IMG/VR virus record: IMGVR_UViG_3300009488_000025
Location: 1 to 47,250 of that record
Length of the DNA stretch: 47,250 nucleotides
Source of the DNA: a virus
Direction: 5' to 3' (one strand)
A program made the translations under genes and the position numbers. Below the pieces are notes generated by a model, which saw nothing but the letters and a program-made list of their open reading frames with translations, searched no databases and was not told the DNA's origin. Position 1 is the stretch's first letter. The number at the start of each line of letters is the position of its first letter. Shown here one piece after another: positions 32,502 through 41,545 of this stretch.

Positions 32502-33014
32502 TTATAGCCTAGACCTTCTTGCCCACTCAGCAATTAAAATTCCATCGGCATCGTTTTCATATAAAGTTGTGAATTGAGGAAAAAGGCGTTTTCCAATAGA
32601 TAAACTTGCTTTTTTCAAATCAGCACTCCCCTTGATTCCATGAGGGAGCATTTTAAATTGCCATTCCTTACTGTCGATAAACTGATATGGAATGTTTAAC
32701 CATTCAAGGACTACCAAAGTAGCCTCAAGCGATCGTAAAGCAGACTGTGTGGCCTTAAAACGTGTTGGATTTACCATGGGTCGTTCAATTATTGCAAAGG
32801 GCTTACGGACTTCGTACAGAAAGTCATGTAAAACATCTGTATCAACTCTGCATATTTTTTGTGCTTTTTTCGTATAATTAAAGACGTTTATTGTTGGTGT
32901 TTGTATCATCTTGGCGTTTATTCCAAGAAATGGAATGACACCTATAGAGCCTGACACACCGTTGTCGATACCAATATAGGTTTTTCCTTGAGTATTTTTC
33001 TTGGAATGCCTCAC
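32502..33014 (-). CDS. RuvC-like Holliday junction resolvase
   Basis: 170 residues with an RNase H-type fold. Acidic catalytic residues fit the RuvC pattern: Asp in YIGIDNGVSGSIG, Glu in AIIERPMVNP, and the paired Asp region NDADGILIAEWA near the C-terminus; DSKEWQFKML is also typical of phage RuvC-like proteins. It would cut branched recombination intermediates before packaging. It starts with GTG at 33014, overlapping the recombinase stop (GTGA). Confidence 0.8.
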   Translation of the reverse strand: MRHSKKNTQGKTYIGIDNGVSGSIGVIPFLGINAKMIQTPTINVFNYTKKAQKICRVDTDVLHDFLYEVRKPFAIIERPMVNPTRFKATQSALRSLEATLVVLEWLNIPYQFIDSKEWQFKMLPHGIKGSADLKKASLSIGKRLFPQFTTLYENDADGILIAEWARRSRL

Positions 33015-34129
33015 CGTATTTCCCTGTATTTGGGCTTTCTATTGAGGCGCAAACTTTCTTCTATTTTGTGCCAGACTTTTCCAACAATATCGAAAAGTTT
33101 TTGCTCTAGGCTTTGATCTTCAATCCTCTTAATTAAAATGGAGCGAAGGCAGGGGTCTACTCCTAAGTCATGTGGGTCAACTCTTTTCCCTTTTCCACCA
33201 CTCCAATGATTCTCTTTTATTAAAAAATCAACACAAGAACCGATGTTGTCAATTCCATAATCGTAGTAAATTGGGAATTCAATTTCTCTGACTTTCCCCG
33301 TTAATTTATTTTTAGAAATTTTCACTTTGCATTTAATGCCTATTTCTCTTTTTTTGCTTTTGATTGAACCACCATTGGCAAGCCAAATTTCGTGAGTAGC
33401 AAAAAATTTAAGAGCTTTTCCACCTGCTCTGGTTTTTTTGGTAAAAGACATAGGGTCAATGTTATCTCTAGTTTGGCTTATTATAGCCAAGAAGGATTTG
33501 GTGTTTTCTAGTCGCCCAATAATTTGACGCAGGATTTCACTTGATTTCTTGGCTTTGGCCATTCCATATGAGCCTTTGACTAAATTGCCGTTTGCTCTGG
33601 ATTCCAGCATTTCCATGCTCTTTTTTTCATCGGCTTCAGCGTTTAGTGCATCGAACGAATCCAGGCAATATACGCATGGGCTTTTTTTTAAGGCTTTGAC
33701 TAAATTTAGTTGAAAATCTTCGATCATATCGCTTGGTATTTCATCACCCTCATCATTTATTGCAGGAGCTTGAATTCTCTCTGCGAATGAAGCACCAAAT
33801 AAGTAGTCCATATTAAATGAATTTGCATTTTCTACATCATCATAAATTAAAGAATATTTATTAAACTGTTTTGCAATTTGCATTTCAACCAATGTGGTTA
33901 GTGCTACAAAACTCTTTCCTGCACTACTATCACCAATAATATTGACCATAGAACCTTTGAGCCATCCACCTGATGTATAATCAGATAATGCAAGATTTAA
34001 CAAAGTGGAACCTGTGGGCAGTACATCCTCTTGTGTGTGTTTTTGTGTGTAATTTTTTCCTTCATAAGCTGACTTTTTAATTTGTTCTGTAAGAGATGTT
34101 TTTGAAGGAGAACGCACATGCCTAGACAT
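33011..34129 (-). CDS. RecA/UvsX-like recombinase
   Basis: 372 residues. Walker A GDSSAGKS lies near residue 70, Walker B-like VYCLDSFDAL near residue 155, and an L1/L2 region follows (AIISQTRDNIDPMSF and ARAGGKALKFF-like TRAGGKALKFFATHEIWLA). This is the core of phage RecA-type strand-exchange proteins. Partners are the SSB, resolvase and Mre11/Rad50 nearby, so a T4-like recombination-dependent replication mode is plausible. I start at ATG 34129; TTG 34135 has the better-spaced AAAGGA and is an alternative. It overlaps the HTH gene. Confidence 0.83.
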   Translation of the reverse strand: MSRHVRSPSKTSLTEQIKKSAYEGKNYTQKHTQEDVLPTGSTLLNLALSDYTSGGWLKGSMVNIIGDSSAGKSFVALTTLVEMQIAKQFNKYSLIYDDVENANSFNMDYLFGASFAERIQAPAINDEGDEIPSDMIEDFQLNLVKALKKSPCVYCLDSFDALNAEADEKKSMEMLESRANGNLVKGSYGMAKAKKSSEILRQIIGRLENTKSFLAIISQTRDNIDPMSFTKKTRAGGKALKFFATHEIWLANGGSIKSKKREIGIKCKVKISKNKLTGKVREIEFPIYYDYGIDNIGSCVDFLIKENHWSGGKGKRVDPHDLGVDPCLRSILIKRIEDQSLEQKLFDIVGKVWHKIEESLRLNRKPKYREIR

Positions 34130-34337
34130 TATCAAAGAAATCCTTTTCTATTTTTTTCATAAATTCATGAAAAAAATTTTTTTGTATAAATCTGTTTGCT
34201 CGAAAACCTCCTGGTTGAATGCCTAGCTTATGTTTTTTCACCCAACTAATTAATGTGACTTTGGATATATTTATACCTTTTTCGCGTAAAATTTTTAAGG
34301 CTTCTTTTGTTGTATAATATTCAGGATTTTTATTCAC
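34122..34337 (-). CDS. Helix-turn-helix protein, excisionase/MerR-like
   Basis: 71 residues. The section YYTTKEALKILREKGINISK and VTLISWVKKHKLGIQ followed by ANRFIQKNFFHEFM fits the excisionase-type winged helix that reads a short DNA site. It starts at GTG 34337 behind GGAGAAAAT. It precedes the recombinase gene and overlaps it, so it may regulate this operon. No integrase is present, so a role in excision is not supported. Confidence 0.65.
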   Translation of the reverse strand: MNKNPEYYTTKEALKILREKGINISKVTLISWVKKHKLGIQPGGFRANRFIQKNFFHEFMKKIEKDFFDNV

Positions 34338-34416
34338 ATTTTCTCCATTGAGCTTGAGAAGTTTTTACCTTCCCAAGCGGGTTGTTTTTAATGAATTGAT
34401 GAACTAATAATTTTTA

Positions 34417-35640
34417 TTATTCAGATTTTTTTGCTTCCTGAAATTCTTGCTCATCTTTACATGCATCCCAGACAGCACAATTTAGGCAATGATTAGTGCT
34501 GTCGTTATCCTGGCCCCATATATATCTCTGTGGACATGAATTCTCTGGGTTCTCTGGGTTCTCTGGTTCATTGAGAGAATCATCATTATTATCGTTATTG
34601 TCATAATCATCGGTATTATTATTAGTGTCTTCCTCTTCCTCTTCTTCTTCTGGTTTTTTCCGGCTACGCCGTCTGGTTTGCTTGGGTTCTTCTTCTTCTA
34701 CCTCTTCTTCTGGTTTTTTCCGGCTACGCCGTCTGGTTCGCTTGGGTTCTTCTTCTTCTACCTCTTCTTCTTCTACCTCTTCTTCTGGTTTTTTCCGGCT
34801 ACGCCGTCTGGTTCGTTTGGGTTCTTCTTCTTCTACCTCTTCTTCTTCTACCTCTTCTTCTGGTTTTTTCCGGCTACGCCGTCTGGTTTGCTTGGGTTCC
34901 TCTTCCTCTTCTTCTAGGTTTTCTCCAGTTTCAAAAAATAATGCTTTAATTTCTTTATATGAAAGTATGTTAAGTATTGTGTCGAGATTGGCCACTTCTT
35001 CCAGAATTGAGTCTTCATATGGGTCCCGTTTTTCAAAATCAATACGTGATGCTTTTGGGAATTCAAAATTACCAATAGATTCATTTTTGAAACGGGTTTT
35101 GATAGTCAAGCCGTTTTCAAGATCTGGGTAAACTCCGTGTTCCTCATCTTCCAATAATTCATTATCGAGTACTTCCCCGAAACAGAAGTAACTTATGTCC
35201 AGAATTTGCACACCATCATCGGGTTTTTCAACGTCAATCACATTGAATATCTGACGCTCAGACGTTTTCGTTGCTTTGATTTCAGATTCGTTTTTATCAT
35301 AATCTTTCAACAAAATATTGCGATGTTCGCAAATGGGGCAAGATTCTTTTATAGTTCTCGCAGGACATACAATAGTTTTATTTTCAAGACCAACTTGGCC
35401 ATGTCGGAAGTATGTACGCTCGTACCATAGTTCACCTTTTTTTGCTGAGGGGTTCGTGGATTCCGTCACTTCATATGGTATTATATCGAAATATCTCGTG
35501 CCTTTTTTTACTTCAATTATAGACATATCATTGGGAAGAGAAAGGGCGGAAGTACCTTTTCTATCGGCAGCTTTTTCCTTGTTTCTTGCTATGATTTTTA
35601 GTTTGAGGGTTTCTCTTAAATTACTTTTTTTTCTTGACAT
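34417..35640 (-). CDS. Single-stranded DNA-binding protein with charged repeat linker
   Basis: 407 residues. The N-terminal ~225 residues resemble gp32-like phage SSBs: a basic start, SIIEVKKGTRYFDIIPYEV, and the zinc-type cluster CPARTIKESCPICEHR. Residues ~240-330 are four repeats of the kind RTRRRSRKKPEEEVEEEE, alternating basic and acidic blocks. An Asn/Asp-rich stretch follows, then the C-terminal Cys cluster CPQRYIWGQDNDS...CLNCAVWDAC, known from other phage SSB-like proteins. The acidic tail should recruit replication partners. It is upstream of the recombinase operon and downstream of the UvsY-like candidate. Confidence 0.75.
   Translation of the reverse strand: MSRKKSNLRETLKLKIIARNKEKAADRKGTSALSLPNDMSIIEVKKGTRYFDIIPYEVTESTNPSAKKGELWYERTYFRHGQVGLENKTIVCPARTIKESCPICEHRNILLKDYDKNESEIKATKTSERQIFNVIDVEKPDDGVQILDISYFCFGEVLDNELLEDEEHGVYPDLENGLTIKTRFKNESIGNFEFPKASRIDFEKRDPYEDSILEEVANLDTILNILSYKEIKALFFETGENLEEEEEEPKQTRRRSRKKPEEEVEEEEVEEEEPKRTRRRSRKKPEEEVEEEEVEEEEPKRTRRRSRKKPEEEVEEEEPKQTRRRSRKKPEEEEEEEDTNNNTDDYDNNDNNDDSLNEPENPENPENSCPQRYIWGQDNDSTNHCLNCAVWDACKDEQEFQEAKKSE
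34651..34905 (-). repeat. 60/75-bp coding repeats in the SSB gene
   Basis: Four near-identical blocks begin at 34651, 34711, 34786 and 34861 (+ coordinates), so the period is 60, 75 and 75 bases. Each block carries TGGTTTTTTCCGGCTACGCC on the + strand. The extra 15 bases in two units add one more VEEEE phrase. In-frame length variation is likely. Confidence 0.85.
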
Positions 35641-35664
35641 GTTTTTCTCCTCAGTAGTAATTCA

Positions 35665-36171
35665 TTAAAAATTTGTTTTTTCTTTTATAATTCTTCTTCG
35701 TCTTGTTCGTGTTTGCTGTTGTAAATTTTCTTTTTTCTCTTCTTTGAACTCCTCTGGAAGATTATGGGGAATGGTTGGACTAGAAAAGTAGTTTTGTCCA
35801 TGTAACCGGGTTAAATTTTCTAATGCTGCTTTTCGTTGATGAAATGCAAACACGGCATTGGCATACATTTCTTGTTCAAATTGAGCGTTATGCAATTCTG
35901 TTTTTGCTTTTTTATAATGCTCATTATTTCGGTAGAATGCTTCAATGTTGAGAGCTATTGGCTTAACACCTGTTCCAAGAATGGATGAGCCTTTTGTACT
36001 TGCTTCAATAATTAATTCGGATCGTATTACTTTTACTCGCTCTTCACATTTACGAACATACCTGTTTGCTTCGGCAGACTTGGTAGCATATTTATTAAAT
36101 CGTAGGGGTTGTTCTAACCATTCTACATCGAGTTGATGCTTGTTGATTCGTAAATCATCGGCGTAATTCAT
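35665..36171 (-). CDS. Conserved phage replication-module protein (UvsY-like candidate)
   Basis: 168 residues. The N-terminus LDVEWLEQPLRFNKYA and central FAFHQRKAALENLTRLHGQN belong to a pattern I know from conserved phage proteins encoded next to SSB genes. The protein is mostly helical with a very basic C-terminus (RTRRRRIIKEK). Location next to SSB and near a RecA-like protein fits a recombination mediator like T4 UvsY, but this is a positional inference; I cannot prove homology. Confidence 0.55.
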   Translation of the reverse strand: MNYADDLRINKHQLDVEWLEQPLRFNKYATKSAEANRYVRKCEERVKVIRSELIIEASTKGSSILGTGVKPIALNIEAFYRNNEHYKKAKTELHNAQFEQEMYANAVFAFHQRKAALENLTRLHGQNYFSSPTIPHNLPEEFKEEKKENLQQQTRTRRRRIIKEKTNF

Positions 36172-36211
36172 TAATTTTTCTTAATCATTAATAGTTCTTT
36201 AAGTTGAATTA

Positions 36212-37159
36212 TTAAAAAGGAATTGGGTCTTCTTTTTCTTTTCCTATAGACATAGCCTCATATGCCATGAGAATTAGTCCGGCTTTTCCATTTACGTATA
36301 AGGGTTCTTTGAAACTATCCATCACTATGAACGCTTGTTCAGAGTCTTTCCCATTTAGGAGAATGGATGAGCAATAACCCATTACAGCTAGACGGATACT
36401 TTCAGGTTGTTCTCCGTCTATACTTTTGAGTATTTGAGCTACGTTTCCCCATGATTCGCCTTTGAATAAAGCTCTGCATAAGTCAATTATTTCATGATCT
36501 TTTTCGGAATTTTTTTGTATGCTATCTAGCATATCCTTCAAGGGCAAACTTAACACAGTTTCTAAAGTTTGTAAAGCAAGACGGCAAGAACCATGTGAAT
36601 TTTCTGCAATTTTTTGGCAGATAATTTTGCCGATTTTTTTGTCTTCTTCAAAAGCTACTTCGTACAGGAATGTAACCATATCCTGGTTACTTATGGGTTC
36701 GACAACAAAATGAATGCAACGATTCCTTAACGTGGCCTTTAGTTTTTTTGGTTCAGTTGTACATAGAATGAAGAACACATGTACTGGTGTATCTTCCAAT
36801 CCTTTTAATAGAGCTTCTTGAGCATCTTTGGTGAGTTGATGACACTCATCTAAAATCCATACTCTACATTTGCTTTTGATAGGTGCATACCGCATCTGCT
36901 CACGAATATCCCGGATGTTGTCGATTCCCCGAAAATCAGCTGCATCTAGCTCAGTCAAATCATCCTCACGGCAATCTAGTTCAGAAGCAATTATCCTAGC
37001 TAAAGTGGTCTTCCCGCATCCGCTTGGGCCAGTGAAGAGCCAAGAACTAGGAATGTTTGATCTGTTTCTGTTGAGGATGCTTTCTATTGACTTAATTATT
37101 TTTATGTTCCCAACAACTTCGTCGAATAATTCTGGGCGATATAAAGTAGCTAGCGACAT
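36212..37159 (-). CDS. Sliding-clamp loader AAA+ subunit
   Basis: 315 residues. Begins MSLATLYRPELFDEVVGN, typical of RFC/gamma subunits. Walker A is GPSGCGKTTLA, Walker B is VWILDECHQL, and the LRNRCIHF segment corresponds to the sensor/SRC region. It would use ATP to place the clamp (40006-41013) on primed DNA. GGAG precedes ATG 37159. No second loader subunit is recognised, so a homomeric loader or use of host subunits is possible. Confidence 0.85.
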   Translation of the reverse strand: MSLATLYRPELFDEVVGNIKIIKSIESILNRNRSNIPSSWLFTGPSGCGKTTLARIIASELDCREDDLTELDAADFRGIDNIRDIREQMRYAPIKSKCRVWILDECHQLTKDAQEALLKGLEDTPVHVFFILCTTEPKKLKATLRNRCIHFVVEPISNQDMVTFLYEVAFEEDKKIGKIICQKIAENSHGSCRLALQTLETVLSLPLKDMLDSIQKNSEKDHEIIDLCRALFKGESWGNVAQILKSIDGEQPESIRLAVMGYCSSILLNGKDSEQAFIVMDSFKEPLYVNGKAGLILMAYEAMSIGKEKEDPIPF

Positions 37160-37182
37160 TTACTTCTCCAAATATATTTAAT

Positions 37183-37377
37183 TTATTTTTTTTGTTTATT
37201 CTTGGTATAAGATACAAATTTTCCACACCAATCATTTTTTGCAGCTTCAGGAAACACTGTCTTATGGATGAAAGTATTGTCTATATTACAATCTATAATA
37301 ATTACTGGTGGGTTATGACGACATTCACCATTTTTGTGAAAATTCTTACAGTTTTTACATGTATTCTTGTCATACAT
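37183..37377 (-). CDS. Small Cys-rich zinc-binding protein
   Basis: 64 residues. The pattern CKNCKNFHKNGECRHNPP, then FPEAAKNDWCGKF, is a common small phage protein with four Cys likely binding zinc; function unknown. It starts in a TAATG overlap with the polymerase gene, so it is probably translated together with it. Confidence 0.62.
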   Translation of the reverse strand: MYDKNTCKNCKNFHKNGECRHNPPVIIIDCNIDNTFIHKTVFPEAAKNDWCGKFVSYTKNKQKK

Positions 37378-38759
37378 TATACAATCTCCAGTTCTTGTTT
37401 ATCTGCCCAAGAACCATCTATAGGTGTGATTTCGAGTTCTACATCAATTGGAACATTTATCCATCTCCAGTTCTTTCTGATTTTTTCTGTCATAATTATT
37501 TTGCATTGCTTTAACAAAAAATCCTGCTCTTTCGGGACCAAATCAAGGATAATTTCATCGTGTATCTGTCCAATAATTAGAGTATCTAAATTATTTTTTT
37601 CAATCACCTTTTGAGTTTCAATCAAACTATAAAGGGTACAATGAAAAGCGGTGCCTTGAACTGGATAATTAATTGCATCATTTTTGCCCATGACCCCCTG
37701 GCAGCGGAATCCAGTCAAAGTGTCGAAAAATCCCTTTTCCTGATATGCAGCCCACCAATCCTCTTTCCACTTAGTGTATATGGGAAATCGTTCATCCCAA
37801 AATGATTCAAAAATAAGTTCTATGTGTGTCTCAAACTGCTCATAATTATCAATCCCACATGATTGCAGCCATTGAATTAATGACAAACCATTAGGGAGTA
37901 TATGGGTTTCCTTTTGTGCGCTTTTCCATAAATTTGGCGCACAGGATTTGAACCAATCCCCGTAAAAACTGGGGAAAACAAATTGATTTTTACTGCTATG
38001 CCGTATTGCTTTGGCTATTTTTGGGTCTGTTTCTTGTATATATCCCCATTCTTCTGGAGTGAACAAATAAATTTCCTGTGCCATGTCCCTATGTAAATCG
38101 GTGGATGGGTCTGAGTTGTATTTCATCATGGTCGGGTCTTTGTGGTAGGCCGTACCAATCTTTACCTCAATACCTGAAAAATCGAGTGCAGCTATTTTTC
38201 TGCCTGGACGGGCAATAATTGCTCTTCGACAAAGTTCCTTTATTTCGGGGTCTCTGTTTGGAATATTTTGGATATTAGGTTCGGATGATGAACTCCTGAA
38301 TGTTCGCACTAAATGCAGATGAAAAAACGGGTGCATGTAGTTATCAACAGATTCATCAATGAAATTTTGCAAGTATGTGTTTTTGGCTTTGACTAGTTGT
38401 TTGCTTCTTATCAGAAGATCAAGGCCAGGGATATCAAGTTCGGCCAAGGCTTCTGCTTTTACAGAATCGTTGCCCTTTTTGGTTTTGAATGAAGTAGCTA
38501 GACCCATTACATCATATAAAATATGTGATAGTTGCTTGTCACTGTTTATATTCAGTTTAAAACCAAATGCTTTTCGTCCAACTTCTCCCAGTTCAGAATC
38601 TAGTATTTGCTTTTGCATCCGTGCTACACGCCTATCTAAATGGCGAATTGCCTTGTGGCAATAATCTATGTCTACATGGACACCGTTTCGTTCCATTTGA
38701 GCCAGAACAAGGCCGGAATCGTGCATCAACTGATACGCTTCTTCAGTGATTGGTCTCAT
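37377..38759 (-). CDS. Family A DNA polymerase, polymerase domain only
   Basis: 460 residues. Motif A is AALDFSGIEVKI, motif B corresponds to SSKNQFVFPSFYGDW, and motif C is GQIHDEIILD, with the catalytic Asp residues in A and C. The start MRPITEEAYQLMHDSGLVLA is the usual beginning of the helical region after the exonuclease domain. The 3'-5' exonuclease is on the upstream gene, whose stop overlaps this start as ATGA. Thus a Klenow-like enzyme is encoded as two chains. It is the replicative polymerase of the phage. Confidence 0.87.
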   Translation of the reverse strand: MRPITEEAYQLMHDSGLVLAQMERNGVHVDIDYCHKAIRHLDRRVARMQKQILDSELGEVGRKAFGFKLNINSDKQLSHILYDVMGLATSFKTKKGNDSVKAEALAELDIPGLDLLIRSKQLVKAKNTYLQNFIDESVDNYMHPFFHLHLVRTFRSSSSEPNIQNIPNRDPEIKELCRRAIIARPGRKIAALDFSGIEVKIGTAYHKDPTMMKYNSDPSTDLHRDMAQEIYLFTPEEWGYIQETDPKIAKAIRHSSKNQFVFPSFYGDWFKSCAPNLWKSAQKETHILPNGLSLIQWLQSCGIDNYEQFETHIELIFESFWDERFPIYTKWKEDWWAAYQEKGFFDTLTGFRCQGVMGKNDAINYPVQGTAFHCTLYSLIETQKVIEKNNLDTLIIGQIHDEIILDLVPKEQDFLLKQCKIIMTEKIRKNWRWINVPIDVELEITPIDGSWADKQELEIV

Positions 38760-40006
38760 TGGTAAATACCCTGTTTTAACAAAGGCATTTGAATTTCTGA
38801 CAAGCCAAACTGATAAAGTGCATCCAATCCATTGTACATAAGCAAATCTTGTGAAGGGGCCTCACGTACCCTGTTTATTGAATTTGAGTTGCCTGTACTT
38901 TCCAAATATTCCTTCATATGGGTTGCATAATCTACCACACCAAAATGAACGTACACCTGAAATTTCAATCCAGTAATTCCCATACGATTATCCAAAATAT
39001 GGGCTGCAATCATAGAATCCCATTCCCATCCTTGCATTTGTGTTCTATATCTAATTTTTGCCCAATTATCTTCAAATTTCATATTGTGCGCTCTTTTGGG
39101 TATTTTTGAATTAGAAAATATCTGTCTGAGCATTTTTGTAGCTGGACCCCTTTGGGGCATGGGAAAAGATATTGCTCGTTTTGTACTTGTGGATATAGCA
39201 CATGAAATTATTTCATGTCCTGGTGCATGGGGTTTTAATCCAGTTGTTTCAAAGTCAAAAGCAAATGGTTCCTCTTTGATTTTTTTGAGTTCAGAAAGCA
39301 GATGGTCTGGGTTCAAAATAATTTCAACTGCTTTTTCTTCGTTCTTCATTGTAGGAAAAGGTGCTTCGGAGCGGGACAAAGCCCTTTTTAAATCTTGGTC
39401 GAAAATAATACCAACAACAGGGGCGTATATTTCTGAACGTTCACTCCTTTTGCCACTGGCCATACTTTTTATGACGTATGAAGGGTGAAAGAGAGGGGCA
39501 ACCCAGGCTTGAGTTTTCCTATCTGGAATAACCCACCCTCTCCATTTGTTGATGCCTCCTGACTTTTCTGCCCATCGGTCACCTATGAAAGATTCCACGG
39601 CAGCATTGCCCAAGAGAAAAATTGTTTCAGGTTTAAAACTGTCAATTTCTTTCCAAATATTTGGACGGCACATTGCTATTTCGTTGCTTGTTGGAGTTCG
39701 GCCATTTGGTGTTCGGCAACTAACGGCTGCAATTTTTTTGCAATCTTGCTCGATGCTGATTCCATGAGACCGTAATTTATGCCTAAGCCAGTCAGAAGCA
39801 GAACCACGCATTAATTTTCCGGTTAAATCTTCTTCTTGACAGGGGATTTCAGAAATAATTAATATTCCTTTTTCACCTTTTCCAGTAGATTTTATGGCAG
39901 GTGTTATGCACTCTTCACGGAGGCCACATGCACCACACCCAATCAAGCGTTGAATTTTATGGCCATGTCCTACTTCTTCTTTGTTGAAAAATCCGGTAGT
40001 AATCAT
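38756..40006 (-). CDS. Uracil-DNA glycosylase-like domain fused to 3'-5' exonuclease
   Basis: 416 residues. Residues ~20-205 look like a family 4/5 UDG: Fe-S cysteines CGACGLREEC (24, 27, 33), AVSCRTPNGRTP, and the HPS motif LFHPSYVI. The usual GEAPG motif is replaced by SEIPC, so activity is uncertain. Residues ~230-416 are a DnaQ-like exonuclease: FDFETTGL (Exo I), AHNMKFEDNW (Exo II) and YNGLDALYQF (Exo III). The polymerase domain follows as a separate coupled gene. I start at ATG 40006, which overlaps the clamp stop (TAATG). Coupling of uracil recognition and proofreading to the polymerase is plausible. Confidence 0.8.
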   Translation of the reverse strand: MITTGFFNKEEVGHGHKIQRLIGCGACGLREECITPAIKSTGKGEKGILIISEIPCQEEDLTGKLMRGSASDWLRHKLRSHGISIEQDCKKIAAVSCRTPNGRTPTSNEIAMCRPNIWKEIDSFKPETIFLLGNAAVESFIGDRWAEKSGGINKWRGWVIPDRKTQAWVAPLFHPSYVIKSMASGKRSERSEIYAPVVGIIFDQDLKRALSRSEAPFPTMKNEEKAVEIILNPDHLLSELKKIKEEPFAFDFETTGLKPHAPGHEIISCAISTSTKRAISFPMPQRGPATKMLRQIFSNSKIPKRAHNMKFEDNWAKIRYRTQMQGWEWDSMIAAHILDNRMGITGLKFQVYVHFGVVDYATHMKEYLESTGNSNSINRVREAPSQDLLMYNGLDALYQFGLSEIQMPLLKQGIYQ

Positions 40007-41013
40007 TATGTGAAACAAACAAATACATGCACGAATTCTCCGTCATCACCTTCAAATCTTAATTGATTTTTGCTGATTTCCATTACGTTGCATAGTTCAA
40101 TTATTTGGGCTAAATATTCAGGGTGGACCTTAATGTTTTTAGATTCTCCTTTATAATTAATTGAACAGTTCTCTTCAAAATAACCGAAATTACCTTTAGA
40201 TTTGACAATGAATTTTCCGTTTCCAATTGTAAGAGATATACGGGGGTTGTTGAAATTACCGTTGTCGATAAGGGCGTTTGCTCTTTTTATTACATTGTTC
40301 AGCTTTTTTGGTAAATCAACTTGTTCCCCTTCAACATCAATGATTCTTTGAATATTAGGGAAAGTCATACTTATGTAAGTACGACAACTAAAGACCACTT
40401 CATTTTCTGTTTTGAAATGTAGCCAACCTGGAGAGGTTGAATATTCCACCACGTCAAATGTGACTAGCGATTTTGCAGCAACATGTGGAATCAAAATTGG
40501 TTTGGAGAAGCATTTGTCATCATCAAGGTATCGAATAGTCATTCTAAAACTGTCGGAGCTTTCAACACGGCCTTGATGGACGTGTATGCATGTTAGGGCT
40601 GGTTTTGTCTGGTCTTTAGAGCAACTGAATAAGCAAAACTTAATAGCCGTTGTGAAGTCGTATGGAAGCGCATTGAAGTGTCCAGTTTCTTGTTTGACAG
40701 GCAATGTAATTTCTAGAATAATTTTAATCTTTGCTCTATAATTCCCTCCTTTCACCAACAAAAAATTATCTTTCTGTGTGACTTTTATTTCTTCTTCTTC
40801 AATTTTCTCCAAAAAGTTCAACAGCTGTTTGGCAGGAACTGCTCCATTTATTTCAATTTTAAATGGATGAGATATGGCTATTTCATCGTTGTAGGAGTAA
40901 ATAATATTTTTTTGAAAAACAAAACAATCTGATTGCAACACAATTGCTTTTGGGGCAATTCCATGTCGTAGCATATGAAGTACATCTAACAGAGCTTTTG
41001 TGTTGATGAACAT
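40006..41013 (-). CDS. DNA sliding clamp (beta/DnaN-like)
   Basis: 335 residues, somewhat shorter than bacterial beta clamps. It shows the three-domain beta pattern: AVPAKQLLNFLEKIEEEEIK in domain 1, TCIHVHQGRVESSDSFRMTI in domain 2, and a C-terminal domain with KVHPEYLAQIIELC. The clamp gives the phage polymerase processivity. I start at ATG 41013 behind AAAGG instead of the longer frame to 41085 that overlaps the upstream gene. Confidence 0.8.
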   Translation of the reverse strand: MFINTKALLDVLHMLRHGIAPKAIVLQSDCFVFQKNIIYSYNDEIAISHPFKIEINGAVPAKQLLNFLEKIEEEEIKVTQKDNFLLVKGGNYRAKIKIILEITLPVKQETGHFNALPYDFTTAIKFCLFSCSKDQTKPALTCIHVHQGRVESSDSFRMTIRYLDDDKCFSKPILIPHVAAKSLVTFDVVEYSTSPGWLHFKTENEVVFSCRTYISMTFPNIQRIIDVEGEQVDLPKKLNNVIKRANALIDNGNFNNPRISLTIGNGKFIVKSKGNFGYFEENCSINYKGESKNIKVHPEYLAQIIELCNVMEISKNQLRFEGDDGEFVHVFVCFT

Positions 41014-41035
41014 AATCAGACCTTTCAAGAAAAAA

Positions 41036-41527
41036 TTATTTACGGACGTATTGTACAGTAGGACGAAAATGCACTCCACCAACATGGACTGATTCAGCTG
41101 TTACAGTAATTTGGAAAGGGTCGAGTAGATTAATTAGATCGTTACTGATAATGGTTATGCAAGTGTCATGGGTTGCCATGTATTTACAGAAGGTTTTCAG
41201 ATATTCACTAAGAGATTTTTCTGACACACAATAATGTCGGGGTAGGTAGTTAATGTGGAGTAGTGCATAATTTATATCTGCATCACCAGGGTAAATGTTG
41301 GAGAATTCAGGGTATTTAATTTGAACTTCTCCGGAAACCACATTTCGGTTTATCACTTTATTCACGAATGGGGAATCATATTTTTTGAGTAATAAGTAAC
41401 TCGGTGTTACGTATATTGGGGTTACTTCTTTTTCTGGTGGTAATTTAATTTTTGAATTATTTTCTGGTGGGTCTTCTAGTTCAACAGGTTCGCAATTATT
41501 TTCTGAAGGTTGGGTTTTGTCTGGCAT
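41036..41527 (-). CDS. Protein of unknown function in the replication operon
   Basis: 163 residues. The N-terminal ~35 residues are acidic and Pro/Asn-rich, the rest looks folded (VNKVINRNVVSGEVQIKYPE, then INYALLHINYLPRHY). No family recognised. GGAG lies ten bases before ATG 41527. It sits between the QueC-like gene and the clamp, with short gaps, so it is probably co-transcribed. Confidence 0.55.
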   Translation of the reverse strand: MPDKTQPSENNCEPVELEDPPENNSKIKLPPEKEVTPIYVTPSYLLLKKYDSPFVNKVINRNVVSGEVQIKYPEFSNIYPGDADINYALLHINYLPRHYCVSEKSLSEYLKTFCKYMATHDTCITIISNDLINLLDPFQITVTAESVHVGGVHFRPTVQYVRK

Positions 41528-41545
41528 TTTTAATTACTCCATTTT

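Noticed and set aside
34122-34337. Excisionase implying an integrated prophage
   Set aside because: No integrase or attachment site is visible; a regulatory role is equally possible.
34625-35131. + strand frames rich in Ser or Phe across the SSB gene
   Set aside because: Antisense shadows of the Arg/Glu repeats.
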